20,891 nt of DNA from NCBI GenBank assembly GCA_934427095.1, contig CAKRYM010000007.1, positions 1 to 20,891 on the forward strand, written 5' to 3'. Within the stretch, counting starts at the first letter, position 1, and every line of letters begins with the position of its first letter. This stretch comes from an uncultured Bacillota bacterium. Its GTDB lineage: Bacteria; Bacillota; Dehalobacteriia; UBA4068. Shown here one piece after another: positions 12,700-20,871 of the stretch. The position numbers and the translations under genes are program-made. The notes under the pieces are model-generated. The model worked only from the letters and a program-made list of their open reading frames with translations. It was not told the origin of the DNA and did no database searches.

Positions 12700-14106
12700 A
12701 TGGGCAACAAAACCGTATTCCCTTATATCCCCAATTCTGTGCCGGAGATTCAGCGGGAAATGCTGGATTATGTCGGCGCAAAGGATGTGATGGATCTCTA
12801 TGAGGAAGTGCCGGAACAGCTGAGATTGGATCGGCCGTTGAACCTGCCGGACCCCATTCGGGATGAGCAGAGCATCAAACGGCATATGGAAAAAATCCTG
12901 GCCAAGAATGTCAATTGTAATCAATATGACAATTTCATGGGCGCCGGCTGCGCCCAGCATTATGTTCCGGCAGTTTGCGACGAGATCATGTCCAGAGGCG
13001 AATTGCTGACCTGCTATGGGGCGGAAACCTGGGCAGATCACGGCAAATACCAGATTTTCTTTGAATATCAGAGCATGATGGGGGAATTGCTGGAAATGGA
13101 CTTCCTCACCGTGCCTTGCCATTGCGGCGGCCAGGCGGCAGCCACGGGCCTGCTGATGGCCAGACGTATCACCGGCCGGAAAAAGGTCTTGCTGCCCAAG
13201 AATATGACACCGCAAAACCTTTCCTTGATTCGTAACTACTGCGATTCCTTCCAGGAAGCCAAAGCCACGGAAATCGTGATGGTGGACTATGACCCAACCA
13301 CGGGCCGCATAGACTTGGCGGATTTACAACGGAAAATCGGCGACGACGTAGCCGCGGTATTGCTGGAAAACCCCAATTACTTAGGGGTGATCGAATCCGA
13401 AGCAGCGGAAGTGGGCAAAATCGCCAAAGCAGCCGGCGCGGAATTCGTGGTTTACGCTGACCCCATTACCCTGGGTGTCATGGAAGCCCCAGCCAAATAC
13501 GGCGCCACCATTGCCGTGGGGGACATTCACAGCGTAGGCTTGCATTTGCAGTGCGGCGGCGCCCAGGGCGGTTATATCGCCAGCCCGGACGATATGAAGT
13601 ATATCCGGGAATTTAAGGAATTGGTGGACGGCGTAACGGAAACCAAGGTGCCTGGGGAAATCGCCTACTGCGTGGTACTGGTGGAACGCACCCATTATGC
13701 CATGCGCGAAAACGGCAAGGAGTTCACCGGTACCCAAAACAACCTTTGGACCGCACCGGTGGCCACTTACTTAGCCTTAATGGGCCCCAAGGGCATGCAG
13801 GAAATCGGCAACACCATTATGACCAATGCCGCTTATGCTGGGAAGAAGCTTTCCGCGATTCCCGGGGTGAAAATGGTCTTTACTTCCCCCTATTTCAAGG
13901 AATTTGTGCTGAATTTCGACTTAACCGGCAAAACCGTGGCGGAAATCAACAAATCCCTTTTGGCCAACAAGATTTTCGGCGGCGTGGATTTGTCCCAGGA
14001 TTTCCCGGAATTAGGCCAGAGCGCCTTGTTCTGCGTCACTGAAATGAATGACAAAGCCAGCATTGACCGGCTTGTCCATTTCCTCACCGCTGCGGTGCAG
14101 GCTTAA
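12700..14106 (+). CDS. Divergent GcvPA-like PLP-fold protein (glycine dehydrogenase subunit 1 paralogue)
   Basis: A 468-residue protein. The start resembles GcvPA (YIPNSVPEIQREMLDYVG, then LRLDRPLNLP), as do NFMGAGCAQHYVP, IFFEYQSMMGELLEMD, ENPNYLGVIE and YADPITLGVM. GcvPA is the non-catalytic half of the clostridial-type two-subunit P-protein, pairing with GcvPB. Motifs differ from true GcvPA: the usual YTPYQPEISQG region is CYGAETWADHGKYQ, and the region of the usual KATSNICT reads RENGKEFTGTQNN (336-348). I chose the ATG at 12700 (AGGAGG 7 nt upstream) over an in-frame TTG at 12682. The partner gene follows after 21 nt. No lipoyl carrier or T-protein gene is nearby. Confidence 0.88.
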   Translation: MGNKTVFPYIPNSVPEIQREMLDYVGAKDVMDLYEEVPEQLRLDRPLNLPDPIRDEQSIKRHMEKILAKNVNCNQYDNFMGAGCAQHYVPAVCDEIMSRGELLTCYGAETWADHGKYQIFFEYQSMMGELLEMDFLTVPCHCGGQAAATGLLMARRITGRKKVLLPKNMTPQNLSLIRNYCDSFQEAKATEIVMVDYDPTTGRIDLADLQRKIGDDVAAVLLENPNYLGVIESEAAEVGKIAKAAGAEFVVYADPITLGVMEAPAKYGATIAVGDIHSVGLHLQCGGAQGGYIASPDDMKYIREFKELVDGVTETKVPGEIAYCVVLVERTHYAMRENGKEFTGTQNNLWTAPVATYLALMGPKGMQEIGNTIMTNAAYAGKKLSAIPGVKMVFTSPYFKEFVLNFDLTGKTVAEINKSLLANKIFGGVDLSQDFPELGQSALFCVTEMNDKASIDRLVHFLTAAVQA

Positions 14107-14127
14107 GAATAAGAGAGAAAGGGATGA

Positions 14128-15708
14128 ATGCATATGCGTAGAGATTACAACACCTATTTGCGGAAATTCCATGAAGCCAAATGGGATGAAGAATTGATTT
14201 TCGACCTGTCCACCCCTGGTGAAAGGGGCATCCTGGTTCCTCAGCCTGATGCGGAAATCGTGGAGGAAGTGGGTAACGGCGTGGATTTGATTCCTCCCTC
14301 CATGCGCAGAGAAACGCCCCCTGATTTGCCGGAATTGAGCCAGCCCAGGATTAACCGCCATTATATGCGTTTAACCCAGGAAATTATGGGCCAGGACGTG
14401 GCGCCGGATATCTGCGAAGGTACCTGCACCATGAAATACAGCCCCAAGGTGCAGGAACATATGGTGGCCCAGAACCCCGGTATCGTAGACGTCCACCCCT
14501 TGCAGGATGTCTCCACCATGCAGGGCATTTTGGAAATTTATAAAAAGACCGAGGATATGGTGGCGGAAATTTCCGGTATGGACGCTTTTAACCTCCATGC
14601 CGGCGGCGGCGCAGCAGCCTGCTTCTTAGGGGCCAGCGTGGTCCGGGCTTATCACCGTTCCAGAGGAGATTTGAAGCGTGATGAAATCATCACCACCATT
14701 TTCTCCCATCCTTGCGACGCCGGCGCTCCGGCTACCGCAGGCTTTAAGGTCATCACCTTAATGCCCGATGAAAACGGTATTCCTTCCTTGGACGCCATGA
14801 AAGCAGCCTTGTCGGAACGGACCGCCGCCATTTTCATCACCAACCCAGAAGATACGGGTATTTTCAACCCCCGGATTAAGGAATATGTGGACGCAGCCCA
14901 TGCCGTAGGCGCCCTCTGCTATTATGACCAGGCCAATGTCAACGGCATCATGGGCATTACCCGCGCCAGAGAAACGGGCTTTGATTTGATCCATTACAAT
15001 TTGCACAAGACCTTCTCCTCCCCCCACGGCGGCATGGGCCCGGGCTGCGGCGGTTTAGGGGTAAGGGAATTCCTGAAACCCTTCCTGCCGGTTCCCAGAG
15101 TGGAATATGACGGTAAACAGTATTATCTGGATTACAATGCACCCCAGAGCATCGGCAAGCTGCGGCAATTCATGGGCAATGCCCATGTGGTGGCCAGAGC
15201 TTATATGTGGATTATGCAAATGGGCGCCGAAGGCGTCAGAGAAGCAGCCATCTGCTCTGTGTTGAACAACCAGTATCTGATGAAGAAAATCAGCGAAATC
15301 AAGGGCGTGGAAATCATGTACGCTCCGGGCAAACGCCGTCTGGAACAGTGCCGTTACAGCTGGGGCCCCTTGAACCGGGATACGGGCTTTACCTCCCTGG
15401 ATGTCAGCAAACGCTTGATTGACTTCGGCTACGAACATATTTGGATGTCCCACCATCCGTGGATCGTACCGGAACCCATGACCTTGGAACCAACAGAAAG
15501 CAATAGCAAGATTGATTTGGACGAATTGGTGACGGCCTTGCGCGAAGTGGCCCGGGAATGCTACGAAGAACCGGAGCTGATCAAAGCCGCACCCCATAAC
15601 GCACCCATTCACGACGTGTACTGCGACGCCAACGACACCTTGGATAAGATCGCCGTAACCTGGCGGCAATTGCAGAAACGCCGTGCGGAAGGCACCATCA
15701 ACGTATAA
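14128..15708 (+). CDS. Divergent GcvPB-like PLP enzyme (glycine dehydrogenase subunit 2 paralogue)
   Basis: A 526-residue protein, somewhat longer than the usual ~480-490, with an N-terminal extension before FDLSTPGERG. Family marks are CTMKYSPKV (from 100), HPLQD, RAYHRSRGD, NLHKTFSSPHGG with predicted PLP-binding Lys294, and FLPVP. Substrate-pocket motifs differ from glycine decarboxylases: the AHGTNPASA loop reads CDAGAPATA (196-204), the QPAAGAHGE region is HAGGGAAAC (157-165), and DGANLNA is DQANVNG. So the PLP chemistry (decarboxylation or a related step at the alpha carbon of an amino acid) is probably kept while substrate or acceptor has changed. Start: ATG 14128 or 14134 are both possible after AGAAAGGG. 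It is in one operon with the GcvPA-like gene and the APC permease. Confidence 0.88.
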   Translation: MHMRRDYNTYLRKFHEAKWDEELIFDLSTPGERGILVPQPDAEIVEEVGNGVDLIPPSMRRETPPDLPELSQPRINRHYMRLTQEIMGQDVAPDICEGTCTMKYSPKVQEHMVAQNPGIVDVHPLQDVSTMQGILEIYKKTEDMVAEISGMDAFNLHAGGGAAACFLGASVVRAYHRSRGDLKRDEIITTIFSHPCDAGAPATAGFKVITLMPDENGIPSLDAMKAALSERTAAIFITNPEDTGIFNPRIKEYVDAAHAVGALCYYDQANVNGIMGITRARETGFDLIHYNLHKTFSSPHGGMGPGCGGLGVREFLKPFLPVPRVEYDGKQYYLDYNAPQSIGKLRQFMGNAHVVARAYMWIMQMGAEGVREAAICSVLNNQYLMKKISEIKGVEIMYAPGKRRLEQCRYSWGPLNRDTGFTSLDVSKRLIDFGYEHIWMSHHPWIVPEPMTLEPTESNSKIDLDELVTALREVARECYEEPELIKAAPHNAPIHDVYCDANDTLDKIAVTWRQLQKRRAEGTINV

Positions 15709-15720
15709 TCTCTTTCCTTA

Positions 15721-15757
15721 TGCTGCCGTGGGGAACAGGGTTTTCCCTGCGGCAGCA
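15721..15757 (+). other. Intercistronic stem-loop without U-tract
   Basis: TGCTGCCG (15721-15728) pairs perfectly with CGGCAGCA (15750-15757), and an inner CAGGG-tttt-CCCTG hairpin stacks against it with a 7-nt bulge on one side. No T-run follows, so it is more likely a processing or mRNA-stability element, or partial attenuator, between the gcvPB-like gene and the permease. Confidence 0.6.
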
Positions 15758-15794
15758 TCCCCCCGGTAAAAAAACACCATGAGGAGGAAAAATC

Positions 15795-17156
15795 ATGAAT
15801 ACCATAGGGAAAAAGAAGATTAGCCTGTTTTCTGCCATTATGTTTGGTATCGCTCTGTTGCTCCCCATTGCACCGGTGCCGGTTTATGCCCAGATTCAGC
15901 CTCTGACCCAAGGGCATATGGCATTGTCTTATTTTGCGGCCGCTATTCCCATGACCATGGTGGCCTTTGCCTTTGGCCGCTTAGGTTCGGAATTCCCCCG
16001 GGCCGGGTCCTCTTATACCTTTGTTTCGGAATCCATTCATCCCACCCTGGGCACCTTAACCGGCTGGGCCATTTTGATGGACTATGGCCTATTCCCCCTG
16101 TTGAACTATGTGTGCCTGGGAATTTATGTTTGCGCACTTTTCCCGGGATTGAACATGACGGCGGTCATTTTGGTTTCCATTGTGGTCATTGGCTTTATCA
16201 ATTTGATGGGCATTAAGAGTATTGCTACGGTTGGCAATATCCTGACCATTTTCGGTTGCTTTGTGGCCATTTACTTCATTGTTAAGGGCATCGGCGCTTT
16301 CTCCGATCCTACCAGCGGCATCGAATTCTCCCTGGTTGGCTTGTATAATCCGGAGACCTTCTCCTGGCAGCTGTTGCTGACTGGCGCTTCTATTGCCTGC
16401 TTCTCCTTCTTGGGCTTTGACGCCATTACCACCTTGGCGGAAGATTTGAAGAATCCCCGCCGCAACCTGCCTTTGTCCATGATTTTGGTTTGCGTCATCA
16501 TGTGCGCGGACTTCGTCATCCTCTCCTGGATGGCCCAGTGCGCTTACCCCAGCTTTGAATATACCAATCCTGACGCGGGCTTCTTAGATGCCGCAGTGGT
16601 GGTTGGCGGCCAGCTCATGTATGACTTAATCAGTATCGCCTTTATCGCCGGGGCTTTCGCTTACTCCCTGGATATGATGGCCGGCGTTTGCCGCTTGCTC
16701 TACGGCATGGGCCGCGACAATGTGTTGCCCAAGAAATTCTTCGGCCATGTGGATAAGAAAGGCACCCCCGTTTACAACGTGATTCTGGTCACTGTTTTCT
16801 GCCTCTGCTTCAGCTGGATGGAATTGGGCGACTTGATGCCCATGATTAACTTCGGCGGCCTGTCTGCGTTCACTTTGGTTTGCGTAGGCTGCGTGAAGCA
16901 CTTCTTCTTTGACAAGAAGGAAAGAAACACCTTTGGCCAGGTCTTAAAGAGTCTGATCCTGCCGGGCTTAGGGGCCATTACCTGCTTTGTCCTGTGGATA
17001 TCCTTGCCAGCTAAAGCCAAAATCGTTGGCTTTAGCTGGCTGGCCGTGGGCTTGATTTACATTGCCATTAAGACCAAGGGCTTTAAGCAGAAATTGGTGC
17101 TGCACGGGGATATGGAAGAGACCCCGGAAGTGGAAGCAGAAAAAGCAGAAGCTTAA
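15795..17156 (+). CDS. APC-superfamily amino acid / amine permease
   Basis: A 453-residue membrane protein with about 12 hydrophobic segments. APC-family marks are SLFSAIMFGIALLLPIAPV in TM1, SEFPRAGSSYTFVSE between TM2 and TM3, and FSFLGFDAITTLAEDLKNP in the TM6-7 region. The later loop LLYGMGRDNVLPKKF is also typical. It is closest in style to PuuP-like or general amino acid permeases. GAGGAGG lies 7 nt before the ATG. It is the third gene of the gcvPA-like operon, directly after its decarboxylase-like pair, so its cargo is plausibly the enzyme's substrate or the amine product. The acidic C-terminal tail (EETPEVEAEKAEA) is cytosolic. A strong terminator follows. Confidence 0.9.
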   Translation: MNTIGKKKISLFSAIMFGIALLLPIAPVPVYAQIQPLTQGHMALSYFAAAIPMTMVAFAFGRLGSEFPRAGSSYTFVSESIHPTLGTLTGWAILMDYGLFPLLNYVCLGIYVCALFPGLNMTAVILVSIVVIGFINLMGIKSIATVGNILTIFGCFVAIYFIVKGIGAFSDPTSGIEFSLVGLYNPETFSWQLLLTGASIACFSFLGFDAITTLAEDLKNPRRNLPLSMILVCVIMCADFVILSWMAQCAYPSFEYTNPDAGFLDAAVVVGGQLMYDLISIAFIAGAFAYSLDMMAGVCRLLYGMGRDNVLPKKFFGHVDKKGTPVYNVILVTVFCLCFSWMELGDLMPMINFGGLSAFTLVCVGCVKHFFFDKKERNTFGQVLKSLILPGLGAITCFVLWISLPAKAKIVGFSWLAVGLIYIAIKTKGFKQKLVLHGDMEETPEVEAEKAEA

Positions 17157-17188
17157 GCGTAAGACACAAATTGGCATAAAAACCAAAC

Positions 17189-17224
17189 AAAAGGCCCGGC
17201 AGATACCGGCTGCCGGGCCTTTTT
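17189..17224 (+). terminator. Intrinsic terminator after the APC permease
   Basis: A long stem AAAAGGCCCGGCAG / CTGCCGGGCCTTTT (17189-17202, 17210-17223) with a 7-nt loop and a T-run. It sits only 40 nt before the SDR start codon, and no promoter is visible in that gap, so downstream expression probably depends on read-through. Confidence 0.92.
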
Positions 17225-17263
17225 CTAGAAAAAATTCGTTTTGCAAAAGAGGAGGTGCCTAAT

Positions 17264-18073
17264 ATGGGTAGATTAGAAGGAAAAGTCGCGGCCATCACCG
17301 GCGGCGCAATGGGCATGGGCGCTGGTTGCGCTCAGGTCTTTGCCAAGGAAAATGCCGTGGTAAATATTGTGGATTTTAACGCCGAAAAGGGGGAAGCCAT
17401 GGCGCAATCCCTGCGGGACGCTGGCTATACCTCCAAGTTTTTCCAGGCGGATGTGCGGGATGAAAATAGGTTGGCTGAGATCTACCAGGCCATTGTGGAT
17501 GAATTCGGCCATTTGGATATTTTGGTCAATGCCGCTGGCCGTGGGGACCAGCGTTCTTTCCTCAAGGCGGACAAAGCCTATTTGGATAGCTATATGGACG
17601 TGAATTTCGGCGGCATTTGGAATTCCTGCCATGCGGCTATTCCCCATATGCTGAAGCAGCAGTATGGTAAAATCGTCAATTTCGCTTCCGTCACCGGCAT
17701 TATGGTGGTGGACCCCTGCATGACGGTTTATGCGGCTACCAAAGGGGCGATTATGGCGCTGACCAAATCCTTAGCCGTGGAATTTGCCGGCCAAGGCATC
17801 ACCGTAAACGCCATTTTACCGGGGATGATTGATACCCCCATGACCCGGGCCTCCTGCGCGGAAGCCAACCCGGAAAATCCCCAATCCATTATGGACGCCA
17901 TGGCAGCGCAAATCCCCATGGGCCGTTTGGGTACGGCGGAAGAAGCGGGCAAAACCTGCCTGTTTTTGGCTTCCGATGATTCCAGCTATGTGACAGGGAC
18001 CAGTATTGTCTTTGACGGCGGCAACACCATCCCGGAAAACCCCGGTTGCGGCTGGGAGCCCCAGGAGGATTAA
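17264..18073 (+). CDS. SDR-family oxidoreductase, UcpA-like
   Basis: A 269-residue classical short-chain dehydrogenase. The Rossmann motif is TGGAMGMG (12-19), Asp at the end of the second strand (NIVDFNA) suggests NAD(H) preference, and the active site is Ser142-Tyr156-Lys160 (NFASVTG, YAATKGA). The C-terminal part (ANPENPQSIMDAMA, then SYVTGTSIVFDGGNTIPE) closely resembles E. coli UcpA, an SDR of unknown substrate. I chose ATG 17264, with GGAGG about 8 nt upstream; a GTG at 17255 falls within the SD region. In this cluster it could oxidise or reduce a hydroxy/keto intermediate, but nothing in the sequence identifies it. Confidence 0.92.
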   Translation: MGRLEGKVAAITGGAMGMGAGCAQVFAKENAVVNIVDFNAEKGEAMAQSLRDAGYTSKFFQADVRDENRLAEIYQAIVDEFGHLDILVNAAGRGDQRSFLKADKAYLDSYMDVNFGGIWNSCHAAIPHMLKQQYGKIVNFASVTGIMVVDPCMTVYAATKGAIMALTKSLAVEFAGQGITVNAILPGMIDTPMTRASCAEANPENPQSIMDAMAAQIPMGRLGTAEEAGKTCLFLASDDSSYVTGTSIVFDGGNTIPENPGCGWEPQED

Positions 18074-18242
18074 AAGAAAGACGAAAAAAGGAAAAAATAA
18101 GATAGCAAAGCAGTAAGGCGCTTTGCCTAAGGTAAGTAAGAATAAGCGGATGTATGGTTTTCTCTAGTTTTTCCTTATGCAATTTTGTAGCACGGTAATG
18201 CATCAAAAAAACAGGATTTCCCATGTAAAAGGAGAGAGTACT

Positions 18243-19502
18243 ATGAATACACAGAATGGAAAAGCCCATGATACCCGCTATGAATGGCGATTAGTCATCT
18301 TATTCGCTTTTGGCTGGGGCTTTTTGTTTTTGGATCGCTTATGCATTTCCTATATGATGCCCACCCTCACCGAAGCCATGTCTTTAACCAATGCGCAGGT
18401 AGGACTGTTGGGCTCAGTAAACACCATTTGCTTTGCCATTTCTTCTATTGTGGTAGGTATTCTTTCTGACCGCAGCGGTTACCGGAAACGCTGGCTGATT
18501 CCCTTTGTTTTTGCCACGGCGATTTTCTCCGGCCTTTGCGCGGTCAGTACCAATCATACCCAATTGATGATACTCCGCGGTTTAGTGGGCTTGGCTGAAG
18601 GCCCCATTATGGCCTTGATTTATTCCTTGTTGGCTCCTGCTTCCACAGATGAAACCTATGGCCGCAATACGGGCATTGTCAATGTGGGAGCGGCGGTAAT
18701 TGCTGTGACCTTGGGCCCAGTGGCGATTACCCAGTTGCTGAGCATCAGCACCTGGCAAATGACTTTCCTCTTGGCCAGCATTCCCTCGGCTATTTTGGGC
18801 TTAATTATGATCAAAGCCGTGAAGGAAAGAAAAACGGAAAAAGCCGCAGTACCCGATAGCACCCAAAAAGAAGGGGGACTGAAGATTCTGCTGGAGGCTT
18901 TGCGGATTCGCAACGTCTTGCTTTGCTGCTTAATCGGTATTGTGGGCTTTGGGGCCTATTGGGTACTGATGCTTTACGTCCCCTTGTATTGGACTTCCGT
19001 GGTAGGGAAGGACATTCAGAGCATGGGCTTTGTTACCAGCGGCATGGGGGTTTTGGCCGTGGTGTATTGCTTCTTTGTGCCCAAGATTTCTGATGTGATC
19101 GGCCGCAAAACTGCTTTGCTGCTGTTCTACTTCACCTCCATGCTGGCGCCCTTTTCCATGGCCTTGTTCGCCCAGAGCGACGTCACGGTGTATATTTACA
19201 TGATGCTGGCGGGGATTCCCTGCGCCACCTTGCCCATTTTCATGTCCATTGTGCCGGTGGAATCCTCCCCGGATTATCTGCGGGCCAGCGCCGGCGGTTT
19301 GGTCGTGGGCATTGGCGAATTGATCGGCGGTTCTGTGATCCCGGCTTGGGCTGGTCGCTTGGCCGATCAGAGCGCAGGCGGCTTAACCACCACCATGCTG
19401 GTGGGTGCGGTTTGCCTGTTGATCGCCGGCTTATTGAGCATTGGCTTGAAGGAATCCAACGCCGCTGTTTTGGCAAAACGGGCCCAAAGAAAGGGCCAAT
19501 AA
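18243..19502 (+). CDS. MFS transporter (second in cluster)
   Basis: A 419-residue protein with about 12 hydrophobic segments. MFS loops are seen after TM2 (GILSDRSGYRKRW) and in the second half (PKISDVIGRKTA). FLFLDRLCISYMMP in TM1 is like the Asp/Arg-bearing first helix of the anion:cation symporter (ACS) group, so an organic anion substrate is plausible but unproven. I chose the ATG at 18243 because AAGGAGAG lies about 6 nt upstream; an earlier in-frame ATG at 18177 has no ribosome site. The 169-nt gap before it holds a small AGGC/GCCT hairpin but no convincing promoter. The M20 peptidase gene follows after 22 nt, so the two are probably co-transcribed. Confidence 0.86.
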   Translation: MNTQNGKAHDTRYEWRLVILFAFGWGFLFLDRLCISYMMPTLTEAMSLTNAQVGLLGSVNTICFAISSIVVGILSDRSGYRKRWLIPFVFATAIFSGLCAVSTNHTQLMILRGLVGLAEGPIMALIYSLLAPASTDETYGRNTGIVNVGAAVIAVTLGPVAITQLLSISTWQMTFLLASIPSAILGLIMIKAVKERKTEKAAVPDSTQKEGGLKILLEALRIRNVLLCCLIGIVGFGAYWVLMLYVPLYWTSVVGKDIQSMGFVTSGMGVLAVVYCFFVPKISDVIGRKTALLLFYFTSMLAPFSMALFAQSDVTVYIYMMLAGIPCATLPIFMSIVPVESSPDYLRASAGGLVVGIGELIGGSVIPAWAGRLADQSAGGLTTTMLVGAVCLLIAGLLSIGLKESNAAVLAKRAQRKGQ

Positions 19503-19524
19503 GAAAAGGGAAGGGGGCATCGCC

Positions 19525-20829
19525 ATGGGCACGCTATCTGTAGCGAATAAAGAAAAAATCCTGGCCAGCGTAGACCAGTTGCAGGAGCAAATGATCACCG
19601 CGGTGCAGGATTTGGTACGGATCAAAAGCATCAGCGCGGAGTTCCATTGGGAAGACCCGGAAAGTCAGGGAGGCGAAGGTGCCGTTAGCCGTTATTTGGC
19701 TAAGCTTTGGGAAAAGGAAGACGTTCTTTGCGAATTATTTGCCAAGGCCCCTGGCCGGGGAAATCTTTGTGTCCGCTGTAAAGGCACGGGCCAAGGAAAA
19801 TCCCTGCTCTTTAATGGCCATGTGGACGTAGTCCCTCCAGGGGATCTGGAGGAATGGCAGGGCATTGACCCCTTTGGCGGTGTCTGCGACGGCCAATATC
19901 TCTATGGCCGGGGCGCTGCGGATATGAAAGGGGGCAATGTGGCTGCGGCCTTTGCCCTGAAAGCCCTTCTCCAGGCTGGGTTCCGTCCCAAAGGGGACGT
20001 TATCCTTCAACATGCCGTAGGGGAAGAATGCAAGGCCAATGATTTCGGCACCACCGCTTGTCTGGAACAAGGTTATACTGCGGACGCTGCGGTGGTTTGT
20101 GAACCTACCTGTGATGCCCAAGGCCGTTTCCAAATCAATATCGCCGCCTTTGGGGTGTCGGAAGTAAAATGGCGGGTCAAAGGCAAGAGTTGCCATACCG
20201 GTCGCAGGCGGGAAGTGGTGCGGGACGGCGGCTTAGGCATGGCCGTAGGTGTGGACGCCATTGAAAAAGGGATGATTGTCTATCAGGCCGTGAAGGAATT
20301 GGAACGGCAATGGGGCCAGAGTAAATCCCATGAGTTGTATCCGCCGGGACAGTTTTGCATCAACGGCGCTACGGTGAAAGGGGGCGTGGGGCCTAGTCTG
20401 ATTGCCCCGGATATGGAAATGGGTTATGCGATTACCTATTCCCCTTATGACCAGTACGCGCAGGTACAAAAAGAGTTTACGGAATGTATTCAGAACGCCT
20501 GTTTGAATGATCCTTGGCTTAGGCAAAATCCGCCGGAAATTGAGTGGGTCTTTGACTGGCCGCCCTTTAATACGCCAAAGGACGCACCCATTGCCCAATT
20601 GGCGCAAGCTGTTGCGGCGGAAGTTGTGCCGGGCTCCGGGGAGCTCACGGGCATGAACGCTGTTTGCGACGCGCCTTTCCTTTGGGAAAAGGGTATCCCC
20701 TCCATTGTGCTGGGGCCTGGGAATATTCAATGCGCCCATACCACCGAGGAAAAATTGGCGATCAAGGAATTGGTGGAAGCCACCAAGATTTACGCCTTGC
20801 TCATCGCCCAATGGTGCGGTATCGAATAG
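19525..20829 (+). CDS. M20-family metallopeptidase, ArgE/DapE/carboxypeptidase G2-like deacylase or dipeptidase
   Basis: A 434-residue cytosolic enzyme with the full two-zinc site of M20A: His99 (NGHVDVVPPG), bridging Asp133 (GRGAADMKGG), catalytic Glu167 with Glu168 (VGEE), Glu193 (CEPT) and His405 (CAHTTEE). The lid domain interrupts the catalytic domain at about 200-320. Relatives cleave N-acyl amino acids, succinyl-diaminopimelate or C-terminal Glu/Gly of small peptides; which applies here cannot be read off. As the last gene of the cluster it could release the amino acid used by the GcvP-like enzyme from an N-acyl or peptide conjugate brought in by the MFS carrier. AAGGGGGC precedes the ATG. 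Confidence 0.93.
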   Translation: MGTLSVANKEKILASVDQLQEQMITAVQDLVRIKSISAEFHWEDPESQGGEGAVSRYLAKLWEKEDVLCELFAKAPGRGNLCVRCKGTGQGKSLLFNGHVDVVPPGDLEEWQGIDPFGGVCDGQYLYGRGAADMKGGNVAAAFALKALLQAGFRPKGDVILQHAVGEECKANDFGTTACLEQGYTADAAVVCEPTCDAQGRFQINIAAFGVSEVKWRVKGKSCHTGRRREVVRDGGLGMAVGVDAIEKGMIVYQAVKELERQWGQSKSHELYPPGQFCINGATVKGGVGPSLIAPDMEMGYAITYSPYDQYAQVQKEFTECIQNACLNDPWLRQNPPEIEWVFDWPPFNTPKDAPIAQLAQAVAAEVVPGSGELTGMNAVCDAPFLWEKGIPSIVLGPGNIQCAHTTEEKLAIKELVEATKIYALLIAQWCGIE

Positions 20830-20835
20830 CCCTTG

Positions 20836-20871
20836 AACGCACGTCTTCTGTTGAGAAGACGTGCGTTTTTT
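20836..20871 (+). terminator. Intrinsic terminator at the end of the cluster
   Basis: A 14-bp perfect stem AACGCACGTCTTCT / AGAAGACGTGCGTT (20836-20849, 20854-20867) with a GTTG loop and six Ts, 7 nt past the M20 stop codon. Confidence 0.95.

Noticed and set aside
12205..13215. A 336-codon open frame on the minus strand across the gcvPA leader and 5' half of gcvPA
   Set aside because: It is antisense to a confident gene and to a terminator and promoter, its translation has no domain or sensible composition, and its start has no ribosome binding site. It is an open-frame shadow.
15055..15669. A 204-codon minus-strand open frame inside the GcvPB-like gene
   Set aside because: It is antisense to well-conserved PLP-enzyme sequence, with no ribosome site and no recognisable domain.
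18074..18242. A promoter in the gap between the SDR and second MFS genes
   Set aside because: No pair of -35/-10 hexamers with acceptable spacing was found; only a small 4-5-bp hairpin and an ATGCA/TGCAT dyad are present.
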